64,000 bases of DNA from assembly GCA_002633005.1 (NCBI GenBank), contig NMRA01000661.1, positions 126,194 to 190,193 of the forward strand. Reading direction: 5' to 3'. The notes under the pieces were generated by a model. It was not told the DNA's origin and ran no database searches. It was given only the letters and a program-made list of their open reading frames with translations. The stretch is from Phoronis australis. Its lineage: Eukaryota; Phoronida; Phoronidae. How positions within the stretch are numbered: the first letter of the stretch is position 1; every line of letters begins with the position of its first letter. Below are positions 34,823 to 46,300 of the stretch, one piece after another. The translations under genes and the position numbers were made by a program.

Positions 34823-36397
34823 CTAAAATTCATTTTGACGATGACCAGTTGACAACGCGGTCATTTTCTCATGAAGCATTTTAGTGTACGGCCTAGGCTC
34901 CCTAACAAGCCTCTGACACATGGCACTGTTTTTTCCAGCTTCAGATAGGACGAATCCGTAGGCATTGAGATCACTCGGCCTCGCTTCGTCTTGGGACGAG
35001 TGTCTCATCTCACCCCCAAGCAGTTCGCGCTCGAGACAAAACTGTGCCCAATTTTCCCGCACTCGTTGAAATTCATCCCGTTCCTGCTCAAGCCGCTCGT
35101 GTCCGAATTCCTTTATTCTCAACAGAAAATTACGAAGAAAATGGCTGTATAAAATTACATCTCCACGGTTCCATTTGCTTATGGCAACTTTGGTTTCGGT
35201 CTCCATGTTGTAATGTACATTCTCTGTGCGGACATTATGGCTAAAATATACTATGTCTTCCATCTTCCAACCAAACTTGTGTTTCAGGAGTATTAAGGAT
35301 TCATCCATATAGTCAGCTATCATAACCAAATCGAAGTCATTTTCAATTTCTTGTATTTTCTTCTGAATGGTGTCCATGTCATTCAACTGGGGAACTGCCA
35401 CGCCGAAATCGAATAACATTGGATTTTTTGTGCTCACGCCACAGTGCGGAATTCTGGAGTAGGCGTATTGGGGATTTCTCAAAAATTCTTCCAGTGGGTT
35501 TGCAACAAGAGGACCAAAGCCGAAGCACTTGGCGAAATCATAGTACTGGAACGCCGACTCGAACGTCTGCACCGGATTCCGAAGTATAGTTACGAATCGA
35601 CTGGAGATGGGCATCAGCGCATGGAGTTCATCGCCGGCGTATTTAGACATGGAATGGCATAGAATGTCAAAGTGACGACCTGGCACTGGAAGAACCTTTC
35701 TTTCATTAAAAACGTAAAACTCCGTGCCTACTTTCGGTAGTGCAAACACAAGGTTGTGGGTGTCACCATATCGCATAAGAACATTTTGAATCGTCGAACC
35801 TCCTGTGCGATGGGTTTTGAAGAACACCACTTGCCTGGTGACCCCTCTGTGTCCTCTCGCGCCATCACGCTGAACGTGCTCTGGCAAGATCCAATTCAAA
35901 AGTTTCTGCTGTCCTTTGCCCTTCTCGCCACTATCAACGTCTTCTGAGCCCCAGTGAAACTCCTGTTTGATTTTTTCAGTCTCTAAACTCGAAAGTTTGC
36001 TGTTCTCGGTGAGTTGGTGTTTGGAAGCACTTTTCATTTTCTTCTTGAAAGCCTCGAATGCCTTTAACTCTTTCTTAACCTGTTCGTCTTCAACAAACCC
36101 ATCATTTTGAACCGATTCAGCGTCCTTAATATTTTTTTCTTTTGATATATTCGAAGCTTCTTCTTCTTCTTCTTTTTCACTGTCTGCACTTTCCTCTACA
36201 TTGTTGACAACTTTCTCTGTGCCAATATTTTCCAATTCAGATGTCTTTCCCTGGTTTTGGCCATGTTCCAGTATGGTGGACACCAAATCCTTCTCTGTCT
36301 TTGAGTAACTAATTTTGTATAGCCTGAAAATGACTATAAGCAGAGCTACAACACCGAAACAGGCCGCTGTGCTAACCACCTTTCGACTTCTTCCCAT
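34823..36397 (-). CDS. Galactose-3-O-sulfotransferase-like Golgi enzyme (524 aa, single coding exon)
   Basis: Type II membrane sulfotransferase of the Gal3ST family (galactosylceramide / Gal-beta 3-O-sulfotransferases) using PAPS in the Golgi. A short basic N-terminus is followed by a membrane anchor at about residues 9-27, then an acidic, probably disordered stem to about 185 with a Glu-rich run near 75-80. The catalytic domain starts with the PAPS 5'-phosphosulfate loop FFKTHRTGGST at 192-202. The 3'-phosphate motif FVTILRNPVQTFESAFQYY is at 268-286. The stem is longer than in vertebrate members, which are about 420-490 aa. The start ATG follows a likely 5' UTR intron (minus-strand donor at 36,534, acceptor at 36,424). 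Acceptor specificity cannot be inferred. Confidence 0.88.
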   Translation of the reverse strand: MGRSRKVVSTAACFGVVALLIVIFRLYKISYSKTEKDLVSTILEHGQNQGKTSELENIGTEKVVNNVEESADSEKEEEEEASNISKEKNIKDAESVQNDGFVEDEQVKKELKAFEAFKKKMKSASKHQLTENSKLSSLETEKIKQEFHWGSEDVDSGEKGKGQQKLLNWILPEHVQRDGARGHRGVTRQVVFFKTHRTGGSTIQNVLMRYGDTHNLVFALPKVGTEFYVFNERKVLPVPGRHFDILCHSMSKYAGDELHALMPISSRFVTILRNPVQTFESAFQYYDFAKCFGFGPLVANPLEEFLRNPQYAYSRIPHCGVSTKNPMLFDFGVAVPQLNDMDTIQKKIQEIENDFDLVMIADYMDESLILLKHKFGWKMEDIVYFSHNVRTENVHYNMETETKVAISKWNRGDVILYSHFLRNFLLRIKEFGHERLEQERDEFQRVRENWAQFCLERELLGGEMRHSSQDEARPSDLNAYGFVLSEAGKNSAMCQRLVREPRPYTKMLHEKMTALSTGHRQNEF

Positions 36398-36423
36398 CTT
36401 TATAAGATGTATTTATAAAGTGT

Positions 36424-36534
36424 CTAGCAGCAGTCAGTGTTATTCCTAAAACCACCTGTTTTGCCCGGGGGGTGACATGCCGAATCTTGGAAACGCATGG
36501 TTAGATACTAGCATCCGAAGTGTAGAACGCTTAC
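36424..36534 (-). other. Probable 5' UTR intron of the Gal3ST-like gene
   Basis: On the minus strand TCTACAG|GTAAGCG is a strong donor, and GACTGCTGCTAG|ACAC 111 bp on is a usable acceptor just 26 bp before the start codon. If so, the TATAAAT-like string close to the ATG is in the leader and is not a promoter. Confidence 0.45.
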
Positions 36535-39008
36535 CTGTAGAATGAAGTGTGGAGAAGAAATCTTATTGGTAAAGATTAATATTTAACAAAGTAAATGAAA
36601 TTTAGTATTTCATGTTAACAAATTGTGTATTCCAGTGAAATGTAGGCTACGCTCCCTCGTTGTCATCAGGACCAATCCTTAATTTCCTCACGGCAGCTAG
36701 ATCGAGGATATCAGGTGGTTTAATAAGCAATATATGTTTCAGTTAAAATTGTGCAGCTGTATTGGTCGTCGAGAGCCCGCATTGATCTCAACATTTGGGT
36801 TTTGTTGAGTGATAGACGTTGGTGTTTTGGCGTTTAAAACCCAGTCTACGCAGCTCCACCTCTTTGTTACGCAGGGTGTACAACTGAAAATGGAGACGTT
36901 ACACTGGAGCGAAGACCCCTAAAATCATACACACAGTCAAATCATACAAATCTCAAAATGACTTCACATTTTACTACTACCTCAAGTGCAACATTTTAAT
37001 TATCGAGTCCGAGACTGAGTTCGGGGTATTAGCCCACGCATATCGACCAGGATATTGTCAGTAAGCGACCCCTGTGTACTAAGTTAGTTGCATTTGAATA
37101 CGAAAATAAATGTGAAAAATGGAAATGGTGCAAAAAAGCCGAGCCTTTTGTCACGTATGTTTTTATGCAAATAGTTTGCAAGATCTCATCGACTGTTTCA
37201 TATGATTGAGTCCATTTAGTGTACAGACATACAAGCCATGTATATTTTGAGTACAAGCATTACGATAGGACCGTTTTCTAAGTAACCATTGAAATCTGTG
37301 TAGATTACAAACTCAGTAAAGCTGTTTTTTCATTGGCGGAAAATAAAACGTGCAAATTTGAGTTTTTAAATTTGAGCAAAATCACAATTGCCTTACATTA
37401 CAGCGTTCTGTCGTTCAGTTACTTTTCCAGACGTGAGGAGTGCTGAACGTGCGATAACATCTGGCTCTTTCGTTAACTGCCTAGCTCAATCATTTCTCCC
37501 GTACGATAACAAGCAGGCCAATTATCTCCCAGGTTTCAAAGGAAATGTATGGTGGTTGCACGCTATTACCGAACGCGTATGAACACAGTCAAACCCAATG
37601 CGTTGGTAATCCATTTGGGCAGAATAGATTGTCTTAATTTCTGTTGGGCGATTTTGGTGATTCAAAACGGAACATGATCGGCATTTGACGAGGAATTCAG
37701 AAATGCTATTGGTTTAAGCTAAAATATGTTATTACTTAACTTTCATTTTTATCAGCCCAGCCCAGTCAGGCTAGATACGATCTGATCGGAGATTAGAGCA
37801 ATTATCGAACAAAAGAGCACAGGCCCTCCAACCATAAATGCCAGAATGGCGTTAATCAGTCGTGTAAGATATTGGCTACGGGGGTAAACTTCCCAACTTG
37901 TTGTTGGGCTATAGAATCGAACAAGTTGGGAGCAACGGGATGTCGCCGTCATGTAAGTTTAGTGTTCTTAAGAGGATTTGCAATCACCGACAAAAGACTG
38001 TAGATTACGTGTGCAGATATTAGGTGTTTTGACTTTAAGTTCGACCGTTTCATGTCTCTTCGTCACTTTCTATGAAACTTCCTTTTTGACTGATTTGACA
38101 AATGGACAAGTTGTTAGCAAACATCGGCCATGGAGATCATCCGGTGAGTCTGTAAGCATCAGACTACACGGTCACACTGGTACTATCGGCAGCTGCCGGC
38201 CACTACTCCGAATGTTCACTACTTCGATGGTTCACTACTTTGAAAATTTTAGAAATTCAGATTCGTGGAAAATTTATATTTTTGCGTCTAAAAATACACG
38301 ATACTTCAGTTAGTAGGCGCACGTGGTGTAGTTATACCTAAAACAACGCCCAGCTACTGTACTAATACGGTACTTTGTTTCGGTTTCCAGGGCAGGCGAC
38401 ATTGAGCTCCAAAACGAGTCATGAATATGGAAAATAAGTACCAACTTTCCTTCTTAAACATAGACGGGGGGGGGACTATAGCCCCACTTTTTCAGTGCTG
38501 CCTCGCCTACGGTCTATGGGCGGTGCACCACAGGGTCCCACTTTTTAGTGCTGCGCCGCCCATGTTAAAGGAATACGAAACATGAACACTGATGAATTAT
38601 CAACCACGATGCATTCCCCAAATTTATGTTAAGACCGGATCACGGCTAGACAGCGCTACTGAAAGGTTTACGCGTTGCTCCTCAACCCCACCCACGACAC
38701 TGGAACAACGCGCACGGCTGGGTCGAAACAAAACTTGAAGTAGGCTTCCCGGTTTCCCTATCAACCTTCACTCAGTCGAAGAGTCCCATAATTCTTCTCC
38801 ACTAAAGCCACCAGTTCGTCACTACAGCACTGAAATAAAATATTACCATGACCCTTATATGTTGTCCTTGTCTGAGAATGACCCAATTTGTACATAATGC
38901 AATCAATTTTTAGAGCTATTTCACTCGAATAGCGCACACCTTTTAAGTGGTTACTAAATGGACTATACAATACTACTTGCATGCCAGCTCCGCTTCAGCA
39001 GACGTTTG

Positions 39009-39121
39009 GTGAACTATCAAAGTAATGAACCTGGCTTTGGAACAAGTCAGTGTACACTCGGAGTAGTGAACCCTCGAAATAGTGAACCTTCGGAGTAGAG
39101 AACCTTCGGGGGTAGTGAACC
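39009..39121. repeat. 15-16 bp tandem repeat (GTAGTGAACC type)
   Basis: Four to five imperfect units around GGAGTAGTGAACC, GAAATAGTGAACC, GGAGTAGAGAACC and GGGGTAGTGAACC. A shorter cluster in the opposite orientation lies at 38,203-38,250 (TTCACTACT repeated). Confidence 0.65.
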
Positions 39122-42100
39122 GGCTTCTTAGTGGCATGTAACCGGCCCGACACAGGCTGTTGCTTGAGCGACAATATGTGTCGAGTGCGACAGTTTGTCG
39201 TCGCCATCGACATATATTGTCTGCCGGGCGATACTATGCGTCAGTCAGCGTTCAATTGGTGGTGTGGCCAAAATGATTAATTGTTGTGCAGTGTTGTTCA
39301 GGACACAATGCATCTTTTAGCATCATATTGTAACAACACAAACGTGAAAGCGCGCGTTCCAAACATGCGCAAAAACATTCCGTACTCAACACCTCGTTTT
39401 CTGGCATTATGCAATTATGGCGGAGTCTTGAATTCTACAAGGATTCTGACTGTAGATCCGTGTCCGTACGACTCATTTGTTGAACGGGCATTTCATACCA
39501 AAGCATGTTGCTCTCGGTACGACATCGAAACAGAAGGGAAGAGTAAAGCATCTAAGCAGAATAAAAGCGCCGTCGTGTTGCATTCAAACCATGTTTTTGG
39601 ACAGTTTCCCGTTCCCGCCCGTTCCCATCTTGGAAGTTCTGAGGACGAGCTTGATGTGACAATGCCACACAAGAGGAAATGGTAAGATGACAAAAAAAAA
39701 ACAAAAAAAAAACAAGAACGCGAGATCCGAATAACAACTTTTATTTCCTGGAATGTTCAGTTTTTGACAACGCTAAAATCGATATTGCATACGACAATGG
39801 TTGGACATTAACAACGTTACTAAACTACCAGGGCACTTCCTGCTAAATATTCTGATAATTGCAATCGCTGCATGAAAACACACGCCAGTTTAGCTATTCA
39901 CGAAAAATCCACTGCAGTTAACCTTTTTACAGCAAGAGCAACTTAACGAAAATTAATCAAACTGAATTGACTTGAAACAACAACACAATAATTATAGAAG
40001 TTAGTATAAATAAAACAGATCTGGCTCCTTTACATTATAATTATACAATTACTTTTAATTCTATACAGTTTACACAATATAAACAGCCCCAGGGCGTAAT
40101 AAAGTACGAAAAACGCAAGCGGGATTACTGAAGATCAAACACAAAAATCCGCCAGGATCCATTCAGCAAAGCAAAACGGTCAAAGAAGCTCGAAGGCAGG
40201 ATTCCGCTGCTGATTACTACAGTGCGCCACACAGCGACGTGAAGACATTACTTGAATTCCTTTCTTCTTTTGCCCCGAATTTAATGATTCGTCTTCAGGC
40301 AAAAGTTTACATTTACAGCCAATAGAAACAGACCCAAACAAAATACCGGTTGGAATAAGAGGGCAGGAAAAAAGGGAAAAACAAGACAAATTGGTATCAA
40401 GCTAATATACAGTTATCAATCAAATTACGACTGAAACCAGTGTAGACCTAATGGACAGAAAATTTACTTCAGCTTAGTTCGGTGATAAGTGTTTAATTTT
40501 AAAGACATTTTTGACAAGAAAGGACATTATACAATTCCTCTTCATACCGCAAAATATATTCGAAGAACTGAGACTTACATGCAGAGCATAAGGTAACAAA
40601 GACAGTCCTATCGCACTTGCACTGTTTATGGTGCATTGAACACGGTTTTAGTAACACGACTATAACCTTGGGACACCCCGATTCACACAATGCCGAGTGA
40701 CGAAGGCCTTCATTTAATTTTGAAACAAGTCACAGAAACCGAGTCACGAAAACGAAGCAACAGTTCTCGTGTTCTATGATTATACTGTGTGGTCGGAATA
40801 GGCGTGTTATTTTTTGGTTTAATTAACGGCTTCACCGACATGCCGAAGCAGTGCTCAATATAGAAAGCATCCAGCAAACTTAAACTTGAGGTAGATGAAA
40901 TTTGACTAAAAATAAGAACCAGCGTTTTATAATTCCGAAAGTGGAGCTGTCATTACGGCAAATATTCTGCAGTTTCGAACAACCTCTGATTTAAGGCATA
41001 GAAACAAATTAAAACATTTTCCATTTAATACACTTTCTTAACAAAAATATTTTCACAATTACAGGCAACAACGTGTCATGTTTTTTATTTAAATTCTACC
41101 ATCAACACTACTTGTTAAAAAAATAATATTTCAGTTTTCCGAAATAGATTCTATCATTCACTTTTGTTTGCACAGCAACTAAGAACCAGCGGACGACAAA
41201 GCGTTCACACACCAACACAATAGAATGTAATAAAAAAGGTGGCGTGGCTGACGCAAATCAATCGCTAACAGCACTAATGAAAAAATGTATTGTTTTTTTA
41301 AATTAAGCAAACGGACATTATGCAGTCATACGGTGATCAACCAGTCTTCACATGATACTTCAGGGTTATGTTTATTTCAGTAGGTAAGGTAAGTTTAAAG
41401 CCTAACTTCAACGGAATTTTGTTACTTTAGGTTTATTGGGTTAACCAAGTAGTTATAGCAAAGCCTAGCAAAATCAGAAAACGCGAGTTTAATCGCGCAA
41501 GTGTAGGCCCGTCAAAAGATAGGTGAAGCTGCCTTTTCGTGCCATATTGTGTCACCGTGAACTCCCAGGGCAAACGATAAAAGGCCGATAACAGTTGCAT
41601 TGAATAGGAGTCTGAATAAAACACCATGCACCTGGTGTTAAGGAACTTTTGATTGCAACCACACACAGCTATTAACGCAGTGTCAGTCTTCCTTACTACG
41701 ACTGGAAATAATTTCCAGATTTGAGAAGAGCTGAGAGGTCACTTTTGCTTCAGAACTGGTCAATTAAGTTGCTTGCATCATGGCGGGTTGGTTTCAGTGA
41801 CTAAGGTAGCTATGGCCATACGGGAATTCTAGGCGATTTATCACAACCAATTTCAATTAAAACAAACCCTAAGAATGCAAAGACATTGCTTTGGAAGGGG
41901 AAATGCTGCTGTAAACTAGATGATTTTAACACCAGAACATGACTTGTAGAGACAATAAAGCAGTATCCAAGTCACGAGCAATAACAAATTTTCAGTACCT
42001 TCCAGAAATCACATCCAGTCTGAACACAAACACATCAAGACTTGTGTTGCAGTTATAATTGGTCTACAAAATGACGAATTGTTATGTATAGATGATTTTT

Positions 42101-42124
42101 TGAACTCCAATAACTTAAGGCATG

Positions 42125-42210
42125 CTTTGCGATATAACACAAAATATACCTTGCAACATAACACACAACATGCCTTGCGAAATGACGCAGTATGTCTTGC
42201 TGAATGAGGG
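42125..42210. repeat. Imperfect 24-bp tandem repeat
   Basis: CTTGC-initiated units begin at about 42,125, 42,149, 42,173 and 42,195 with shared AACACA/CATG content. Short and diverged; it lies within the presumed 3' UTR of PLXDC. Confidence 0.5.
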
Positions 42211-43215
42211 TTTTTAAGTCTATCACATGAAAATTTCCTTGACGTTAGCTTATTCCAAGAGATTTTTAATAGTGCCAAGGTTTTTCGGAGCACGGAGAAC
42301 ATTTTTTTTGTCATTTCCTTAGTTTTCAGGTTTTCATGAGCGGTAGCACTGAACTGCGGCAACTCCCCTCAGAGATTCTACTAGTATTACAGATCATTAA
42401 AATTGAAGTGACTGACGTTTCACCCCTTAAATCTTGTCCATACACAGCCCACTCTAGAACAACTTGCACTAGGGCAGCATACCCCACTTAGAAGAGCAGC
42501 GTTCACATGCACACATATCCAATAACTAAGGTAAGGTAAAAGTTGTCGCTCTGTGCGCGACAATGAACACCTAATGCAAATACGGTATCAAGAGAAAACC
42601 CGTCTGTAGCGCAGTTGGTAATTACTTCTGCCTTGCCCCAAGTTTGCGGCCACACAAGTTTGCAGCACAAGTTACCGTAGAACGAGATATCCCACCTTGA
42701 CAAGGTGAAGTAAGTTGTCACAAGTTCGGTAAGTTGTGTCCACACAGCGCTCAAACCTAGCGACAACTTGATCAAGGAGTACCTTGGTCTAGGGTAAGTC
42801 TACATCTGGACGACACTTAAACGGACGATGACTCCACTGTTCTGATAAGAGGGAGCATTTTGCAGCAGAATGACCAAACACAACAACGTATTTGTATGAA
42901 CACTGCATTCCATAACCAGGAAAGTTCGTGTTAAAAGTAAAACAGCATTGCTAAGATACCAAAACGAATAACTGCGTGAAAGCCCTGCACTTCAACAATG
43001 TTACATTACAACTTATAAAAGAAAGGATGAAATCCTTTATGGGAATGCACCATGTCATCTGACACCACTGAGCACAAGCATGGGATATATTCAGCTGAAA
43101 AAACCTTAGTCATGAAAAAACATGTTATAACAGGTCACCTCATATACAACAAGTAAATAAACGTGACAAATAAATGCGAGGGAATGTAGTGATAGACTGC
43201 ACGCCAGCGCCGCCT

Positions 43216-43320
43216 TCAGGCTCTGCTCTCACTGTCCATGGACACCGCGTACTTCTCGCCAGACTCGTCAGGGTTCTTCTTCCAAAACTTAATGCGTTTA
43301 GCCACTTCTCTTGGACGGTT
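43216..43320 (-). CDS. PLXDC: PLXDC terminal exon: cytoplasmic tail
   Basis: Acceptor CTTTTTTCAG; encodes 34 residues starting NRPREVAKRIKFWKKN and ending SESRA, stop TGA at 43218-43216. It joins the membrane exon in phase 0 and resembles the basic R-x-S/E-x-W juxtamembrane stretch of vertebrate PLXDC proteins. The tail is short. Confidence 0.82.
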   Translation of the reverse strand, partial: NRPREVAKRIKFWKKNPDESGEKYAVSMDSESRA

Positions 43321-46300
43321 CTGAAAAAAGATGATGCAATAATACCGTATTGGTAGGTGAAACCAGCGAAAGTTCGTGAGATCTCCGGTATGTCTTTTGA
43401 CTTGTTTGTGATGCACGGGGTACACAATTTTCAAAAATGACAAAATGCTGTTGAAGGCACCTATTCTGGGAGAGGTTAAGGTGAGAATTGAGACGGATAT
43501 CACCCAACCAGCAATGAACAGGAGAAGGAAGGGGGGAAGGAGAGGAGCATTTGGACCTACTACTCTTGAGCTGACCACAACATTAAAGTTAAGCCCATAC
43601 TGGAGATGCGTAATCTTGGCTTCTTGTAGTTAGAGAGTGTCCACAAACAGGCATGCACTCTTAACCACACGGCGCACCACAATGACCAAAAACCAACAAA
43701 AATGGGGACAAAGGTGACATCTAGCAACTGCTATGCCAATTCCGAGACACAGTCAAATCCCTGCCATGACCTGTTCTGGCAAGAGACATCTTTCGCAATA
43801 AAACAGTCAGACCTTTACCACTACGACACCTCAGCTGGTTTCATGAAACATCACTGACTGCATGCTCTAGTAAGCAGATACAGTAAGTGAACTACTGCTA
43901 ATTGCACACAGCTTTTAGTGCTCCATATCACTAACGTAATACATGCGATTGTTGACTGGCACAGTAAATGACAAGAATCAGAGGACTTCACCAGATATTT
44001 TGGACATCGATTTGTTATAAGAACAGCACAGCCTTGAAACTTGCAAGATTGGTACTACGGTATATTTGTCAGTACAAAACTAATTCTTAACCCAGAAAAG
44101 TCTTCCCCAGTCATTGACAAGGGGAATTAACACAAGAAATGACAACGTGGCTAAGCTGTTCACAGAATTAACCGTCATGACCCGGAAACAATATTTTGTC
44201 CGATTACTTTTGACTTGCGCTGTACCAATCTGTAAGGGATGCCCTGTTCAACTAAACCAGGCCATATCTTTTTCACATAGATTTTACTCAATTGCTACTC
44301 TTCACGCCTAAAGCCACAACTGTTAAAAACTCAAGCTCCTGGTTTTAGTTGCCGATGGCCAGTCCCGCTGAATGCCATGCATAAACACAGTCAGAATAAT
44401 AGTGATCCTATACACAGGGTTATTTCAACTAGTGAGTGACCTTGACACCTGGTTATAGCTTTCACAACAGAAAATTCAAACTCAACTTGAATTTCAAAAT
44501 TCATGTACCAAACGTCAATGTCTATACTGTGGGGAGTTCGAAATAAACACATCGAACTGGTACGAAAAGCCCAAAATGACCCAATTTGCTTTAGAAATGA
44601 CTAATCTCCTAATACTTCAAACTTGTTGCACAGGGTTTTAAACTCGACGCAAGTGATCCAAACTCATCACAGCAAAATTCAAACTTGACGCACAGATGAG
44701 ACAAAACAAGTTGTCATGGAAAACGTATTAACTGCTGTCTAAACCACCCTCACAGGGGGTTAACCTGCTACTGTTACAAATTTCGCGGTTGAATTTAAAA
44801 GTTATAACCGCCTTGGTGTGGACAGGACAAAAAAGTACCAAGCTCCAAAACATCAAACCACAAAACAGTTCATTGTACGCACACAGATCTCACACGTCGG
44901 CACATACCCTGATCAGCCATTGGCCAGAACGGGATTCTGGGTTGCGATAGGCGTACACGATCCAGCCTATGAAGGCCACGATCAACATGAGCAGAACGAT
45001 GACCCCAAATATGACACCAGTCACGACGCCTGCATCTGTTCAGGGAGAGATATAAAGAAGCGTGAAACACATTATAGAGACTCACAATTTTACACTGACT
45101 GCTTATTAAATGAATGCAGTACAAAAACTATTCGTCCCCACAGGTAAAGTACAACGCGACTCAAGTTTCGGAATAGCCATCTTGCAAAAATTAAAATTGG
45201 TACCATGAAGCCAATTTTCTGAACTATTGCAATTGATTGCCAAACACTATTCGGGTGCACTTGAAATGACTTTTTTCTAATCGAGAGGATAACTTAACTT
45301 CGCACAGTACGCAAGTCAATGAACTGCTTGCTTACCGGGAATTCCTGTCCCAGAACACCAAGCAAATTACAGACATTTGTATCAACTAACATATCACGGC
45401 CTTGGGGGTGGGTGGTTAATCGATGACGGGCACTCAAAAATGAAAATTTCACAGGTGGGCAATAGACCCAAGGTGAACGCTAATTCAGACAAATGCCATC
45501 TCTGTCCCAAACTGAACTAGTTTTGTCAAACATTGCGCAGCCTGCTTCTTCCCAGTTACATCATGAAGCAACCGGCTTACAGTCACTCAAAACAACTTTT
45601 TCATACTACTATGAACAGATGCCCTCCAAACTTTTTTTAAAGTCCAGCAAGGAAGAGGGCTATTTACCAACTGTCACAAGCACAACAGAGAAGTGTGCAT
45701 AGCCTGACATTTATTGACAGTTTCATATCACATGCACAATGCAAAAGGCAAGCATAATGCTCTCGCAGTATACCAACCGGCTCATGTCAATACTCTGTAA
45801 GCAAAAAACTGAAGATGTGCAAAGTATACCGTTTCCCAACTGTCTTTCATCAACAAGTACAAAGCTGAAGGTGTGCAAAATATACCATTTGCCGACCGTC
45901 TCGTCAACAAACACAAAACTAAAGGCGTGCAATGTATACCATTTCCCGACCATCGCTCGTCAACAAGTACAAAATTGAGGGTGTGCAAAGCATACAACTA
46001 TTTATCGACCACCGTTCATCAACAAGTACAAAACTGAGGGTGTGCAAAATATACCATTTACCCACCATTTCTCACTAACAAACACAAAACTGAAGACGTG
46101 CAAAGTATCCCATTTCCCGACCGTTGCTCGTCAACAAGTACAAAACTGAGGATTTGCTAAGTATACAATTTACTGACCGTCGCTCGCTAACAAGCACAAG
46201 GCCGAGGGTATGCATATTATTTTTACGTCAGGATAGTGAAGATTGAATTCTGTAAAGAACTTGAGACGTTTGAAGGGGAGCACACTTTCAGAATCACGTC

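Larger units (their letters stand above)
36535..43215. other. Spacer and probable 3' UTR of the PLXDC gene
   Basis: No gene with recognisable domains. The right part (about 39,740-43,215) probably includes the long 3' UTR of the minus-strand PLXDC gene; an AATAAA on the minus strand occurs near 39,738. A 134-aa ORF at 39281-39685 (+) lacks any known motif. Two clusters of short GTAGTGAACC-like repeats in opposite orientation lie at 38,203-38,250 and 39,009-39,121. A 24-bp-period repeat is at 42,125-42,210. Confidence 0.5.

Noticed and set aside
39281-39685. 134-aa ORF on the plus strand
   Set aside because: No recognised domain, no splice or start context, and shadow ORFs on other frames are equally long.
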